DNA of 64,000 nucleotides, from NCBI GenBank assembly GCA_017469885.1, contig JAFUFO010000031.1, positions 29,405-93,404 of the forward strand. The letters run 5' to 3'. This DNA is from Solobacterium sp. (GTDB lineage: Bacteria; Bacillota_I; Bacilli_A; Erysipelotrichales; Erysipelotrichaceae). Below, in pieces: positions 35,881 through 45,472 of this stretch (positions are counted from its first letter, which is position 1; each line of letters opens with the position of its first letter). The translations under genes and the position numbers were made by a program. The notes beneath the pieces are model-generated. The model saw nothing but the letters and a program-made list of their open reading frames with translations, was not told the origin of the DNA and searched no databases.

Positions 35881-36384
35881 ATGAATTATTACCGTACGAT
35901 CACATCACCGCTTGGAGATATCCTGCTTGCCGCAGACGGAAGCGCGCTGACCGGACTCTGGTTTGCGGATTCCGTGACATGTCCGAAGAACGCGGGTTCC
36001 GGCATGCAGGAAACAGAACTGCCGGTATTTGAACAGACGGAAGAATGGCTGCGCATTTATTTCAGCGGACAGGATCCCCGCTTCCGACCGAAGCTTTCGC
36101 CGCACGGCACGCCTTTTCAAATGCGGGTATGGAGCCTGCTGGAAGCGGTGCCCTACGGGACAACGTCAACTTACGGCGAGCTCTCCCGTATACTCGCACA
36201 GCAGATGAATCGTTCGCGCATGTCCGCTCAGGCAGTGGGCAATGCGGTAAAGCATAATCCGATTTCCCTGATCCTTCCCTGTCACCGCATCATCGGCTCC
36301 GACGGTTCCCTGACCGGCTATGCCGGCGGAATCGAACGGAAACGCGCCCTGCTGGCGCTTGAACATGCGTTAAAAAGCGAATGA
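35881..36384 (+). CDS. ogt: Methylated-DNA--protein-cysteine methyltransferase
   Basis: A 167-residue suicide repair enzyme that takes methyl groups from O6-methylguanine. The N-terminal MNYYRTITSPLGDILLAADG and the active-site block NPISLILPCHRIIGSDGSL are intact, as is the helix-turn-helix TPFQMRVWSLLEAVPYGTT. The start at 35881 has GGAG upstream. It is a single-gene unit with its own promoter and terminator. Confidence 0.95.
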   Translation: MNYYRTITSPLGDILLAADGSALTGLWFADSVTCPKNAGSGMQETELPVFEQTEEWLRIYFSGQDPRFRPKLSPHGTPFQMRVWSLLEAVPYGTTSTYGELSRILAQQMNRSRMSAQAVGNAVKHNPISLILPCHRIIGSDGSLTGYAGGIERKRALLALEHALKSE

Positions 36385-36398
36385 GACGACAATATAAA

Positions 36399-36438
36399 AG
36401 GCAGTGCCGCCTGACTCATTGCGGCACTGCCTGTTTTC
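36399..36438. terminator. Bidirectional terminator between ogt and the isomerase-kinase gene
   Basis: Perfect 12-bp stem AGGCAGTGCCGC (36399-36410) / GCGGCACTGCCT (36421-36432), with T and A tracts on both sides. Confidence 0.9.
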
Positions 36439-36453
36439 TGTATCTGTGTCTGA

Positions 36454-38298
36454 TCAGAGATTTGCGGCCCCGATCATGCCTGCCTCATCGCCGAGTTCCG
36501 CAACACCGATTTCCGGAATCATGCCGTACTTACCGCCGAAGCAGTCATCTTCCATCATCTTGCGGATTTCCGGAATCAGCGCATCTGCGTACGCAGACAT
36601 CGCACCGCCCAGAAGCACCAGCTGCGGACGGAACAGATTGACGATATTTACAATGCCGGTTCCCAGCATTTCGGTATACTGTTCCACAACTTCCGTGATA
36701 TCGATATCTTTCAGATTCTCGAAGATCTCTGCCAGTGTGAGTTCCCGGTTCTTGCGCTGGGCAGCCGCGGTCAGGAGTGCAGGTACGGAGGAGTATGCCT
36801 CAAGGCATCCCTTTCTTCCGCAGGTGCACTGCCGTCCGTTGGCACGGACAACCATGTGGCCGACTTCACTTCCGCCCATGATGCCGCCGTCAAACACTTC
36901 ACCGTTCAGGATGATGCCGCCGCCGACACCGTTGCCCAGTGTTAACAGCACGACATCGCTGTAATCCTTGCCGGCACCGGCAACTTCTTCGCCGAGTGCT
37001 GCGCAGTCCGCGTCATTGGCAATGCGGACCGGACACGGAATCGTCTTTCCCATTTCATCCCGCAGGTTCACATCTTCCCAGCGGATGTTGTTGGAGTAAA
37101 TGACACTTCCCGTACGGCGGTCCACCGTTCCCGGAACACCGACACCGACGCCGACGCACTGATCGAGCGGAATGTTGTTTTCATGAAGCAGCGCCAGGGT
37201 TTCATCTGCCGTTTCCTGGATGATTTCCTTCGGTGTTTTCTTTGTGTCGGTCGTAAAGACCTTCTTGGCAAAGATGCGGTTGTTTTCGTCGACCAGGCCG
37301 ATCTGAATATTTGCGGAACCGATGACGACACCGGCACGGATCGGGCTTGCCTTTTCCCGGATCGTGGTAAGCAGGGCATCGCACCAGCCTTCAATCGTAA
37401 AGTCACCGCTTTCCGCCGGCAGGAACAGACTGTCGCCCTTTTTGAACGTGGTCTTTACACCCTTATTTGAAATGGTACCTTCGCCGTCCAGAATCAGAAT
37501 GGACAGGAACGATTCCTTTCCGACATTTCCCTGGGTACGGTACAGCATGCGGCCGTCCATATCCAGCTTATCGACCGTGAAATAATCGCAGTCCGCAATG
37601 TGCGGATAGCTTGCGCCGCTCTCTACGATCGGAACGCGGTTGGTTACCGCAAGTGCTTTTTCGATATGCAGGTCACGCAGTTTTCCGTCCTTGCCCACCC
37701 GTCCGTAATCATAGACACGGTAGGTGACGTTGGAGTTCTGCTGAATCTCCGCAATCAGGATTCCCTTTCCGATGGCATGCAGGGTGCCGGACTCAATGAA
37801 CAACGTGTCGCCCTTATGAACCTCAACCGCATTGAGCACTTCAAGGAGTGTGTTGTTTTTGATCCGCTCCGCAAATTCCTCTTTGGAGATTTCATGTTTG
37901 AAGCCATAGTACAGGAATGCGCCAGGTTCTGCGTCAAGCACATACCACATCTCGGTCTTGCCGTACTGGCCTTCATTCTGAAGCGCAAATCCGTTCGACG
38001 GATGAACCTGAATACTCAGGTTGTCTCTTGCGTCGATGAACTTGGTCAGAATCGGGAATTCCCGGAACCGGCGGCAGTTTGTGCCAAGCACTTCCATGCC
38101 GTTTTCATCGAGATACTCCTTCAGTGTCTTTCCCTTATATTCCCCTTCCGCGATGACGCTGGGGCCATCAGGATGACAGGAAAGCTCCCAGGCTTCCGCC
38201 AGGATGTCTCCGTCATAGCTGATGTTGAATTCGTTCTTCAGTCTCTGTCCGCCCCACAGGTAGTCCTTGCAGGCGGGAATCAGCTTCAGCACTGTCAT
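36454..38298 (-). CDS. Mannose-6-phosphate isomerase fused to ROK family sugar kinase
   Basis: A 614-residue two-domain enzyme. Residues 1-320 are a class I mannose-6-phosphate isomerase with metal-site segments LSIQVHPSN, KTEMWYVLD and ESGTLHAIGKG. From about 325 a ROK kinase follows: GVVIGSANIQIGLVD, GVGVGVPGTVDR, IANDADCAALGE, GNGVGGGIILNG and the zinc site CTCGRKGCLEAY. Together it could phosphorylate mannose or glucose and interconvert mannose 6-phosphate with fructose 6-phosphate. The start at 38298 is supported by GGAGG; the in-frame ATG 24 bases upstream precedes that site. Kinase substrate not proven. Confidence 0.9.
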   Translation of the reverse strand: MTVLKLIPACKDYLWGGQRLKNEFNISYDGDILAEAWELSCHPDGPSVIAEGEYKGKTLKEYLDENGMEVLGTNCRRFREFPILTKFIDARDNLSIQVHPSNGFALQNEGQYGKTEMWYVLDAEPGAFLYYGFKHEISKEEFAERIKNNTLLEVLNAVEVHKGDTLFIESGTLHAIGKGILIAEIQQNSNVTYRVYDYGRVGKDGKLRDLHIEKALAVTNRVPIVESGASYPHIADCDYFTVDKLDMDGRMLYRTQGNVGKESFLSILILDGEGTISNKGVKTTFKKGDSLFLPAESGDFTIEGWCDALLTTIREKASPIRAGVVIGSANIQIGLVDENNRIFAKKVFTTDTKKTPKEIIQETADETLALLHENNIPLDQCVGVGVGVPGTVDRRTGSVIYSNNIRWEDVNLRDEMGKTIPCPVRIANDADCAALGEEVAGAGKDYSDVVLLTLGNGVGGGIILNGEVFDGGIMGGSEVGHMVVRANGRQCTCGRKGCLEAYSSVPALLTAAAQRKNRELTLAEIFENLKDIDITEVVEQYTEMLGTGIVNIVNLFRPQLVLLGGAMSAYADALIPEIRKMMEDDCFGGKYGMIPEIGVAELGDEAGMIGAANL

Positions 38299-38398
38299 AT
38301 TATCTGTATCCTCCGTAATCATTCCTAAGAAACACTATTCTCATTATAGACCGAAAACAGCCGTTCACTGTATGTTTCCTGTCCGCCGGAGGCTGAAA

Positions 38399-38424
38399 AA
38401 GCTGCACGGTTTTCCGTACAGCTT
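38399..38424 (-). terminator. Terminator of the M1 peptidase gene
   Basis: On the minus strand AAGCTGTACGG, AAAA loop, CCGTGCAGCTT (one G-T pair), followed by TTTC. Confidence 0.75.
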
Positions 38425-38428
38425 TCCA

Positions 38429-40153
38429 TCATACTGCGTCGTCAGTTTCTGCGGTCGGCTTCTTCAAACGTTCACGGATTTCGCTTTCCGGTTCAGGCTC
38501 CGGCGTCGATACCGGTGTGGATTCCGGGAACCAGAAGCGGATCTGTGTTTCGAGATTCGGATCATCACAGTGCTTTCTCGCAACCGCGAGCACATCATCC
38601 GTATTGGTAATCTTCCATTTATAGGTATTGTAGAACTCATGCAGGAATGCATAGAACTCTTCATCACCCATCAATGACTTCAGTTTGGCAAAAGCAACCC
38701 GGGAATAGAAGTATTCCTTGGCACCGGAAGACGCATAAACCTCATCGCCCGGATCAATCTCAAACGGTGTACTCTCGACCATGGAATCTGATCCGTAGAG
38801 GGAGTAAGAACTCCGCCCTGCCACTTCGGATGCCATCTGCGCAATTTCACTGCGCTGATCACGTGCATACTGTTCTGCATTTCTGGAGTTCGGATTCTTT
38901 TCGAGAATCAGATCATAGGAAGGACAGTTGTTTGAAAGTATTTCATCCTTGGTCAGATAGGTCACGAATCCTTCATCGATCCACCCTTCGGAATACTCAT
39001 AGTTTCCGACGATATCGAACACCCACTGATGACCGATCTCATGCGTGATGTTCTTGAACGCTTCCAGATAATTTGCCGGATTGTGATGATAGAAGGCATC
39101 ACCGACAATTTCCACGATGCCGGAATACTCCATGCCGTTAAATCCTTCCACGACGGAGAATTCCTTCCGGTCAAGCGGTCCAAGCAGCCTGGTAAATCCG
39201 TTAACGGCATCAATCGCGAACTGTTTTGCGAGTACCCGATAATCTTCGTAGACACCGTCTTTCAGATAATAGCTGTGTACCGTGACACCGTTTGTATCAA
39301 ACGTATCAACGCCCATGTAGTCAGAGGCAAACATGGCAAAGTCCCGGCAGTTATCGGCGATGATCATGACATCGTCTCCGTTTTTCACCTGGGTGCCGGG
39401 AGATGCGATATTGAACTCATCCGGCGCAGAGACATTGACCCGATAGTCGGAAATATCCGGATTCCGGTTTTCTCCGACATGCCGGTAGGACGGCGGATTT
39501 ACATACCAGCTTCCTTCCCGGTTAAATTCAAGGTACGGATAACAGAAGACCAGTTTATAGAACTTCCCGGCAGCTTTCCTTACGAGACTGAATTTCACTT
39601 CCGCGCTCGGAATGTCGGTATAGGAAGTAACCGTCAGTTTTGTGGTTTCCCCGGCCTTGATCGCGTGATCCTGAAGATCAACAAGAATCGCTGTATGCCC
39701 ATGCGTGAAATGAATCGGCAGCGGTTCCTCCTCCCCTTCAATCGTCACGGAAGTAAGATCGGCATGTTTGTCGTGACCCGGTTTCAGTTTGCTGGTATAT
39801 GCATCCCTGCAGTAGTCGATGAGGCCGGTCGGATTATAGCGGAGATACAGGAAGTCCGCATCGGAATTTGTGTTGTTTTTAATCGTGATGACGGTGGTCT
39901 GGTTCATGGAATCATTCTCGGTATCAAGATCGATATCCATCTCATACTGCAGGGCAAGCAGTGCGTTTGCCTCTTCCGACGGTGCTTCCGTCTCAACCGG
40001 CTCCTCCTGCGCGACCGTCCGTTCTTCCTGCGGTGTTGCCGCAGGCTGCTCGACGGGCGGATTGACCATGTTGCACCCCGCAAAAAGAGCGGATGCCGTC
40101 AAAGCAGCCGCTGTCATGATGATTTTCTGTTTTACATGCGCCCCGCGCGCCAT
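38429..40153 (-). CDS. M1 family metallopeptidase lipoprotein
   Basis: A 574-residue surface lipoprotein: signal and lipobox FAGC, a Pro/Gln/Glu-rich linker, then an aminopeptidase N-like (gluzincin) domain with the zinc motif HEIGHQW near residue 370, the third ligand in EGWIDEGF, and GMEYSGIVEI in place of the usual GAMEN exopeptidase motif. It probably trims peptides outside the cell. The tail is short and acidic/Pro-rich. The start is uncertain: ATG at 40153 gives a normal signal peptide; ATG at 40168 is also possible, and neither has a strong ribosome site. Confidence 0.85.
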   Translation of the reverse strand: MARGAHVKQKIIMTAAALTASALFAGCNMVNPPVEQPAATPQEERTVAQEEPVETEAPSEEANALLALQYEMDIDLDTENDSMNQTTVITIKNNTNSDADFLYLRYNPTGLIDYCRDAYTSKLKPGHDKHADLTSVTIEGEEEPLPIHFTHGHTAILVDLQDHAIKAGETTKLTVTSYTDIPSAEVKFSLVRKAAGKFYKLVFCYPYLEFNREGSWYVNPPSYRHVGENRNPDISDYRVNVSAPDEFNIASPGTQVKNGDDVMIIADNCRDFAMFASDYMGVDTFDTNGVTVHSYYLKDGVYEDYRVLAKQFAIDAVNGFTRLLGPLDRKEFSVVEGFNGMEYSGIVEIVGDAFYHHNPANYLEAFKNITHEIGHQWVFDIVGNYEYSEGWIDEGFVTYLTKDEILSNNCPSYDLILEKNPNSRNAEQYARDQRSEIAQMASEVAGRSSYSLYGSDSMVESTPFEIDPGDEVYASSGAKEYFYSRVAFAKLKSLMGDEEFYAFLHEFYNTYKWKITNTDDVLAVARKHCDDPNLETQIRFWFPESTPVSTPEPEPESEIRERLKKPTAETDDAV

Positions 40154-40249
40154 CACCAAAGGGTACATAATCAAAGACGATATTACCCCTTTTTTACGCA
40201 AAAATCAGCAAATTTCTCTGATTGGTACCCAAAAAATAATTTAATTATT

Positions 40250-40858
40250 TTATTCCGGGTCCGGCTGCTGGCCGTCATGTGCCTTCCAGAGGCACTCCGT
40301 CAGTTCCATATCCGTAAACACTGCCTGGAAGGAGGATTCTTCCGGACTGCAGGCGTAGATACCAAACCGGATCGCATCCTTACCGTGAAACAGATGGCAG
40401 ATACGCATCTGTTTGAACACGGTTCCGTCTGAAGAATATTCTACGCAGAAATCATCTTCGCGCCGGCTGAGCCGGAACCATGCCTGCTTTACCGACGCAT
40501 CTATATCCACGGATGCCCAATCCGAAAAGCCGTTGTTTGTGACTACGCTGCCAAGGCGCTGGATTACGCCGTCTTCATATTCAATCGATGCCTTGAGCCA
40601 GTTATCACTGTCCAGATACAGAACGATACCGCTCTGATCGAACCGCACCTTGGAATCGAATTCCGTTTTCACGGTAAAGGAAAAATACGGTTCGCTGCTT
40701 TCCATCTGCAGGCACGGCGCATTGTCATTCCGGAAATGATAATACGTGCGCTGCCAGAGATCGGTATGCGGATCGGTCTGAATCATCACACGGTCTTCCT
40801 TTATGTCATACGCCTTTGGCGCACGGGTCCACTTCATTGTCCTTGGGTCAATTTTCAT
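40250..40858 (-). CDS. DUF1349 beta-sandwich protein
   Basis: A 202-residue cytosolic protein of the DUF1349/regulation-of-enolase-1-like concanavalin fold: FSFTVKTEFDSKVRFDQSGI, LYLDSDNWLKASIEYEDG, VKQAWFRLSRREDDFCVEYS. Such domains likely bind glycans or sugars; no catalytic role is established. It lies 39 bases after a lipoprotein gene and is last in a three-gene run with it and the VOC protein. Confidence 0.8.
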   Translation of the reverse strand: MKIDPRTMKWTRAPKAYDIKEDRVMIQTDPHTDLWQRTYYHFRNDNAPCLQMESSEPYFSFTVKTEFDSKVRFDQSGIVLYLDSDNWLKASIEYEDGVIQRLGSVVTNNGFSDWASVDIDASVKQAWFRLSRREDDFCVEYSSDGTVFKQMRICHLFHGKDAIRFGIYACSPEESSFQAVFTDMELTECLWKAHDGQQPDPE

Positions 40859-40897
40859 TGTTCTGTTCCTTCTTTCTGTTGTAAGTCACTGCGGTTA

Positions 40898-41401
40898 TTA
40901 TTCCGCGCGTTCCCCGGCGCCTGCGGCATCCGCAAGCACCTGTTTTACCGCATCGAACGCGGACAGTCCGTCTTCCGGCATCCGGTCCGTGCTGACGCGG
41001 ATATAGGTACCGTTGTCATAATACTTTACAACCCGGTAAACACCTTCTGCGGATTCCGATCCGGTTTCGTTCCACGATGCCAGATCATACGTTTTCACCA
41101 CGTCCAGGACCTTCGCATAGATATCCTTTGAGACCGTATACTGCTTCACCGTCTCCCGGTCGGTTCCGCCGTTTTCATACTGTTCGAGCAGAAGATAATC
41201 TGCGTCCTGTGTATACAATACAAGTTCATAATACGGCTGTTCATCCGCCGTTCCCGCTGCCCGCTCGTAATAATCCGCCAGCATTACCTTCTTCTCTTCC
41301 GGCATCTGAAGTTCTCCTTCTTTCTTGTCCGTCTGTGCGCCGCACCCTGCCATCACAAGCAGTGTGCAGGACAGAACACAGACAATCATTTTTCGTTTCA
41401 T
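40898..41401 (-). CDS. Small secreted lipoprotein, unknown
   Basis: A 167-residue protein with signal and lipobox VMAGCG (Cys20). The mature domain is acidic with several Tyr pairs (MLADYYERAAG, YRVVKYYDNGTYIRVSTDR) and no motif that I recognise. Surface-anchored. It starts 12 bases after the VOC gene in the same direction, so they are probably cotranscribed. Confidence 0.7.
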   Translation of the reverse strand: MKRKMIVCVLSCTLLVMAGCGAQTDKKEGELQMPEEKKVMLADYYERAAGTADEQPYYELVLYTQDADYLLLEQYENGGTDRETVKQYTVSKDIYAKVLDVVKTYDLASWNETGSESAEGVYRVVKYYDNGTYIRVSTDRMPEDGLSAFDAVKQVLADAAGAGERAE

Positions 41402-41413
41402 GTTCTTTTTCCG

Positions 41414-41797
41414 TTATTCGTGCAGTTCCAGCGGCAGACCGTCCGGATCGAAGAAAAAGGTCATCTTCCGTCCGGTAAATGTATCGGTGCGGATCGGTTC
41501 ACAATCGATACCAAGTTCCTGCAGCTCACTTACGGTCTGTTCGATATCCGCCGTATGAAATGCCAGATGGCGCAGTCCGCAGGCCTCCGGATAGGAAGGC
41601 CGTTTCGGCGGGTTCTGCGGCGCAAATACTTCAAGTTCCGTTGATTCGTTAATACGAAGATCCAGTTTCCAGTCCTGTTTCTCCGGCAGCCAGTTTTCCC
41701 GGATTACCTGAAATCCGAGTTTGTTTACATAAAAGTCGCGGGATACTTCATAATCTGAAACGATGATCGCAATATGATGAATCGCTGATAACTGCAT
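41414..41797 (-). CDS. Glyoxalase/VOC family metalloenzyme
   Basis: A 127-residue vicinal-oxygen-chelate protein with the two-repeat pattern: IHHIAIIVSDYEVSRDFYVN at the start, LRHLAFHTADIEQTVSELQE in the middle, and a final FFFDPDGLPLELHE with the metal glutamate. Close to the GloA2-like single-domain lactoylglutathione-lyase relatives; the actual reaction cannot be assigned. First gene of a probable run with the lipoprotein and DUF1349 genes. Confidence 0.88.
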   Translation of the reverse strand: MQLSAIHHIAIIVSDYEVSRDFYVNKLGFQVIRENWLPEKQDWKLDLRINESTELEVFAPQNPPKRPSYPEACGLRHLAFHTADIEQTVSELQELGIDCEPIRTDTFTGRKMTFFFDPDGLPLELHE

Positions 41798-41865
41798 TGC
41801 TGTAGTCCTCCAGAACAGATGATTTCCGCTTTCTGTTATTTATCTTTTCTTCAGTATGTCATGGG

Positions 41866-42603
41866 TCAGTGAAACACCGCAATCCGGTTATCCGAATTCA
41901 GTACGATTTCATGATCCGCAGGCTTGCGGTGGTTCAGCACAAGCCGAATATTCCGCAGATCGGAGGCATATACCGTACGTTTCGCTTCTTCCGCAGATCT
42001 TCCCGTCTGAACTTTCCGCTCGATGATCCGTTTTGCGAGAACGTCTTCTTCCATACGCAGAAATAAGGACGCATCACAGAACCGGGAAAGACCATTCCAG
42101 GGTTCTTCCTCATATAAAAGATAATTTCCTTCCAGCAGGATAATGGATCCCGTCACCGGAATCGCATCTTCAATCGGATCATGGATCTTCCGGCTGTAAT
42201 ACGGCCAGGTACCGTCTTCCCGCTGAATGAACGCAAGCGTATCCTTCAGTTTCTGCACATCGAACGTAAGCGGATGCCCTTTAATGTCGGCCAGCCGGAC
42301 CACACTTCCATCCAGCACCGCTTCATGGGTGTTCAGATAAGCCTGCGGATAATGGAAGCCATCCATGCCAAGGGCCTGCACACCGGTAATTCCATGATCA
42401 CGGGCAAGCTGTTCGAGAAATGAAACAAGCGTCGACTTCCCGCATCCGGCAGGAGCCGCAATGAAAACAACGATCCGCCTTCCCTGCTTTTTCTGCAGGG
42501 AAGACCATTCTTCCAGCAATGGTATATAAACGTTCCGGATATCTTCTTCAGGATAATATCCGGTAACGGATTTACCATTGATTTCCAACTGATAAGATGG
42601 CAT
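41866..42603 (-). CDS. P-loop nucleoside/pantothenate kinase-like protein
   Basis: A 245-residue kinase of the uridine kinase/PanK/FrcK-like group. Walker A AAPAGCGKSTLVSFLEQL lies near residues 49-66, with QALGMDGFHYPQAYL and IILLEGNYLLYEEEPWNGL as typical follow-up blocks. The substrate could be a nucleoside, pantothenate or sugar. It starts 16 bases after lanM with its own GAAAGGA site, so it is probably on the lanthipeptide transcript, although a functional link is not established. Confidence 0.78.
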   Translation of the reverse strand: MPSYQLEINGKSVTGYYPEEDIRNVYIPLLEEWSSLQKKQGRRIVVFIAAPAGCGKSTLVSFLEQLARDHGITGVQALGMDGFHYPQAYLNTHEAVLDGSVVRLADIKGHPLTFDVQKLKDTLAFIQREDGTWPYYSRKIHDPIEDAIPVTGSIILLEGNYLLYEEEPWNGLSRFCDASLFLRMEEDVLAKRIIERKVQTGRSAEEAKRTVYASDLRNIRLVLNHRKPADHEIVLNSDNRIAVFH

Positions 42604-42619
42604 TCAGTGTTTCCTTTCG

Positions 42620-45355
42620 TTAAAGCAGGATGGATTCAAAGCGGTCCGGATATGCCAGCCGCAGGATCTCATATCCGATGCCGGCAGTTCCGTAAAACAG
42701 CGATGGTGAATATACATTTGTAAGGCTGCGGCTGACACAGTGATAATGGCCATCGTATTCTGCCCGCGCAATCACCATGGTCATCCGTGCATTCGCCTCC
42801 TGAACAAGATCCGGACGGTTCATGATTCGCCCTGCCTCAAGCAGGAATTCCACTGCGGCACTGTTCCCACAGCAGAAATAATCCTTATACTGAAGCGGCT
42901 CTTTCCGGACACTTTCAATTGCATGTTCAATCATCCAGTCCGCATGTTCATATCCTGCATGCAATGCATTCAGTCCGATACCGGGTGCCCCCGAACAGTA
43001 GCCTGTCATATAGTTTGTACTCCGCTTGGCTTTTCTCAGATCCGGCCATGCGCCGAGCGGTTCGGAATAGATCCGCCGCTCAAACCGCAGTCCGTCGGAA
43101 GCCAGCTGGCAAAGATCATCCCGGTTCAGCCGTTTTCCTGCGCTGTACAGTGCCGCGGATACGCCGGACTGTCCATGTCCGGCACCGGAGACAGGCCATG
43201 CGGTATGTGACGTCTTCCATACATGAAGGTCTTCATATGATAACCTCCGCGAGCCGGCAATTTTGTCCGCAATCTGTTCACAGAGTTTCGGGATCCCCGG
43301 CTGTGTGAACAGTTCTTCATACTGACACAGCACGCGCAGAAGTCCGGCAAGGCCGTTATAGACATCCAGTTCCTCATGACTGAATTCACATTTCAGAAGG
43401 ACTTCCGACATCTGCCGGATCAGTTCATCTACAGTATCCTTTCCGAGATATCTTCCGATCAGTACAAGCGCCTGCAGTTTGCCGGCAAGCCCGGATGATA
43501 AAGATGGGCTTTCCACATTGGGATAAATCACCTCAGCCTGAGACAATTCTTCCATGCGTGTATACTGCCGCTTCAGAATGCCATCCAGCAGTTCCCCGCT
43601 CTGTGCCGTTATGACCGGATCATCGGTGACTGCATGAAGCGCCGCAAAGAATACCGCCAGGCCCATGGTTCCATCCATGAGTCCTTCATTCATTAGCTGC
43701 ATGCCGGAGCGAAGGAAGTAATCCGGTCCGAACCAGCAGAGTTCCCCGGACGGTGTGCGCACGGCATCCTGCAGGATTCCGGTAAAAATAGTTTCCGCAT
43801 GAGACTGCAGTTCCTCTGCCGAACGTGTTTGGTTTCCTCTGACAGGTTCACACACCTCCCCTGTCACAGGAACCCGTCGGAGCACCCGGGTCATGGCTTT
43901 TTTCAAAAGTGCTTCTTCAAATGCAAGCTCCGCTTCATTCATACGGTCGATACGCTCACAGATATGATCAATGCAGGTATTGCGGAAGTAATCCGGGTAT
44001 ACTGCTGTCCCATCCGCAAACAGATCCCGCGAATCCGTACGGATGGAAAAATACGGAATGTCTCCACGAAGCAATGCATTGCACTCTGAAACAACGATCT
44101 TTTCGGCATGTTCAAGACCGCTGCGCGCCATTGCGCGGCTTAATTCCTCGTTAAGAGCCGTTCTGACTTCATGATCTCTGAGCCAGGCCGGACTGTGCAG
44201 TTTTTCCAGCAGGATGGTATACGCATCCGTACCGCGCAGGATATGGCGCACCGATACCGGTTCTGCGGAACGCAGATATCCTTTCAGTTCTTCCTTCTGC
44301 CGCACGATGCGCCGGTAAACCATCCGGAATCCGGTCAGAAATGCGTCCGGTTCATCCAGAACCGTTTTCCGTATCCCGTCAATCACCGGTGCGCTCTGAT
44401 TTTCCTCATCCGCCGCAAACAGAATGCTGGATTCAACATCACCATGCCTTGAGGGCATCAGAGAACTGTACAGCAGAGAATCTGCGATCTCCCGGTCGTA
44501 TCCTTCTTTTGAGATGCCTCTTCCCGGAGTCATCATCAGTTCATAGTCGATGATGATCGGATAGCTACCCTTTGAAAGCACATTGGTATGATGAAGGTCA
44601 TTACTGCCAAGCATCAGCACCATCGCCGCAAGCCCGCCAAGGTTATGGAAATACTGTTCTGCGGATTCTTCCGTATCGGCAGGATGATTTCTGATGAACT
44701 CCGCAAATCCATAATCTTCCGCACAGCACACCTTCGGTGCTTTCATAACATCGCCGAAAAAGCGATCGATCATATCCCCGGAAAGGGCATCGATTCCCAT
44801 GGAATGCGGCTTATATACAAACCGTCCGGTGTCAGTGGTAATGATTGCGGCGGAACGTCCGTGATTGTGCAGATCACCGCCATCCATAACAACCACAGTC
44901 ACTTCACGGAACGGCTTTCCATTGAGCAGTCTGTCACAGATACCTTCATACATGGCGTCGATCCGTTCAAACAGTTCCTTCCCTGCCGCATCACAGAGTT
45001 CACCGGTGTTCCGGATCAGATCGATCAGCTCCGGAAGTGTTTCTCTGATCCAGTCGCATTCATCCGCTGTGGTCAGCCGGACAAAGGACTCCCGGAACGA
45101 AATCAGTTCCGGATCTTCCTCGTTCGAAAGATACCGGTCGATCTGATCCGCATCCGTCAGATATTCCAGAAACAGCTGTGTCAGTGCAGGTTCTGCCGCA
45201 TGAAACAGCCGTTTTTCCCGGGCTTCCGCAAGATCAGTCTTTGCCTGTTTACCAATCTGAAAATGTACCGATGAGCTGACTGTTCTTGTGCAGTCATCCG
45301 GTTTTATCAGATTACAGATGATGTTTCGGTACATCCGTTCATCGGCTTCAGACAT
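42620..45355 (-). CDS. lanM: Class II lanthipeptide synthetase LanM (CCG type)
   Basis: A 911-residue bifunctional synthetase. The N-terminal half is the kinase-like dehydratase (DGGDLHNHGRSAAIITTDTG near residue 160, LGSNDLHHTNVL near 250, PIIIDYELMMTPG). The C-terminal half is the LanC-like cyclase: GAGHGQSGV near 722, YCSGAPGIG near 788 and FCCGNSAA near 827. The last motif has Cys-Cys where most enzymes have Cys-His, giving three Cys zinc ligands as in ProcM-type synthetases known for relaxed substrate choice. It follows a precursor gene after a terminator-like hairpin. Expected role is dehydration of Ser/Thr and thioether ring formation on the nearby precursors. Confidence 0.92.
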   Translation of the reverse strand: MSEADERMYRNIICNLIKPDDCTRTVSSSVHFQIGKQAKTDLAEAREKRLFHAAEPALTQLFLEYLTDADQIDRYLSNEEDPELISFRESFVRLTTADECDWIRETLPELIDLIRNTGELCDAAGKELFERIDAMYEGICDRLLNGKPFREVTVVVMDGGDLHNHGRSAAIITTDTGRFVYKPHSMGIDALSGDMIDRFFGDVMKAPKVCCAEDYGFAEFIRNHPADTEESAEQYFHNLGGLAAMVLMLGSNDLHHTNVLSKGSYPIIIDYELMMTPGRGISKEGYDREIADSLLYSSLMPSRHGDVESSILFAADEENQSAPVIDGIRKTVLDEPDAFLTGFRMVYRRIVRQKEELKGYLRSAEPVSVRHILRGTDAYTILLEKLHSPAWLRDHEVRTALNEELSRAMARSGLEHAEKIVVSECNALLRGDIPYFSIRTDSRDLFADGTAVYPDYFRNTCIDHICERIDRMNEAELAFEEALLKKAMTRVLRRVPVTGEVCEPVRGNQTRSAEELQSHAETIFTGILQDAVRTPSGELCWFGPDYFLRSGMQLMNEGLMDGTMGLAVFFAALHAVTDDPVITAQSGELLDGILKRQYTRMEELSQAEVIYPNVESPSLSSGLAGKLQALVLIGRYLGKDTVDELIRQMSEVLLKCEFSHEELDVYNGLAGLLRVLCQYEELFTQPGIPKLCEQIADKIAGSRRLSYEDLHVWKTSHTAWPVSGAGHGQSGVSAALYSAGKRLNRDDLCQLASDGLRFERRIYSEPLGAWPDLRKAKRSTNYMTGYCSGAPGIGLNALHAGYEHADWMIEHAIESVRKEPLQYKDYFCCGNSAAVEFLLEAGRIMNRPDLVQEANARMTMVIARAEYDGHYHCVSRSLTNVYSPSLFYGTAGIGYEILRLAYPDRFESILL

Positions 45356-45410
45356 CAGAGATTCTCCTGTTCAGATATATTGTATTGCATTACCGGCAGA
45401 ACAAAGAAAA

Positions 45411-45431
45411 GGATCTGCGTCACGCAGATCC
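45411..45431 (-). terminator. Hairpin between precursor gene and lanM
   Basis: On the minus strand GGATCTGC, GTGAC loop, GCAGATCC, then TTTTCTTT. Likely a partial terminator that keeps precursor mRNA in excess over lanM. Confidence 0.8.
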
Positions 45432-45472
45432 TGATTCTGAATCACTTAATGATCCATACCGGTACGGTCTGA

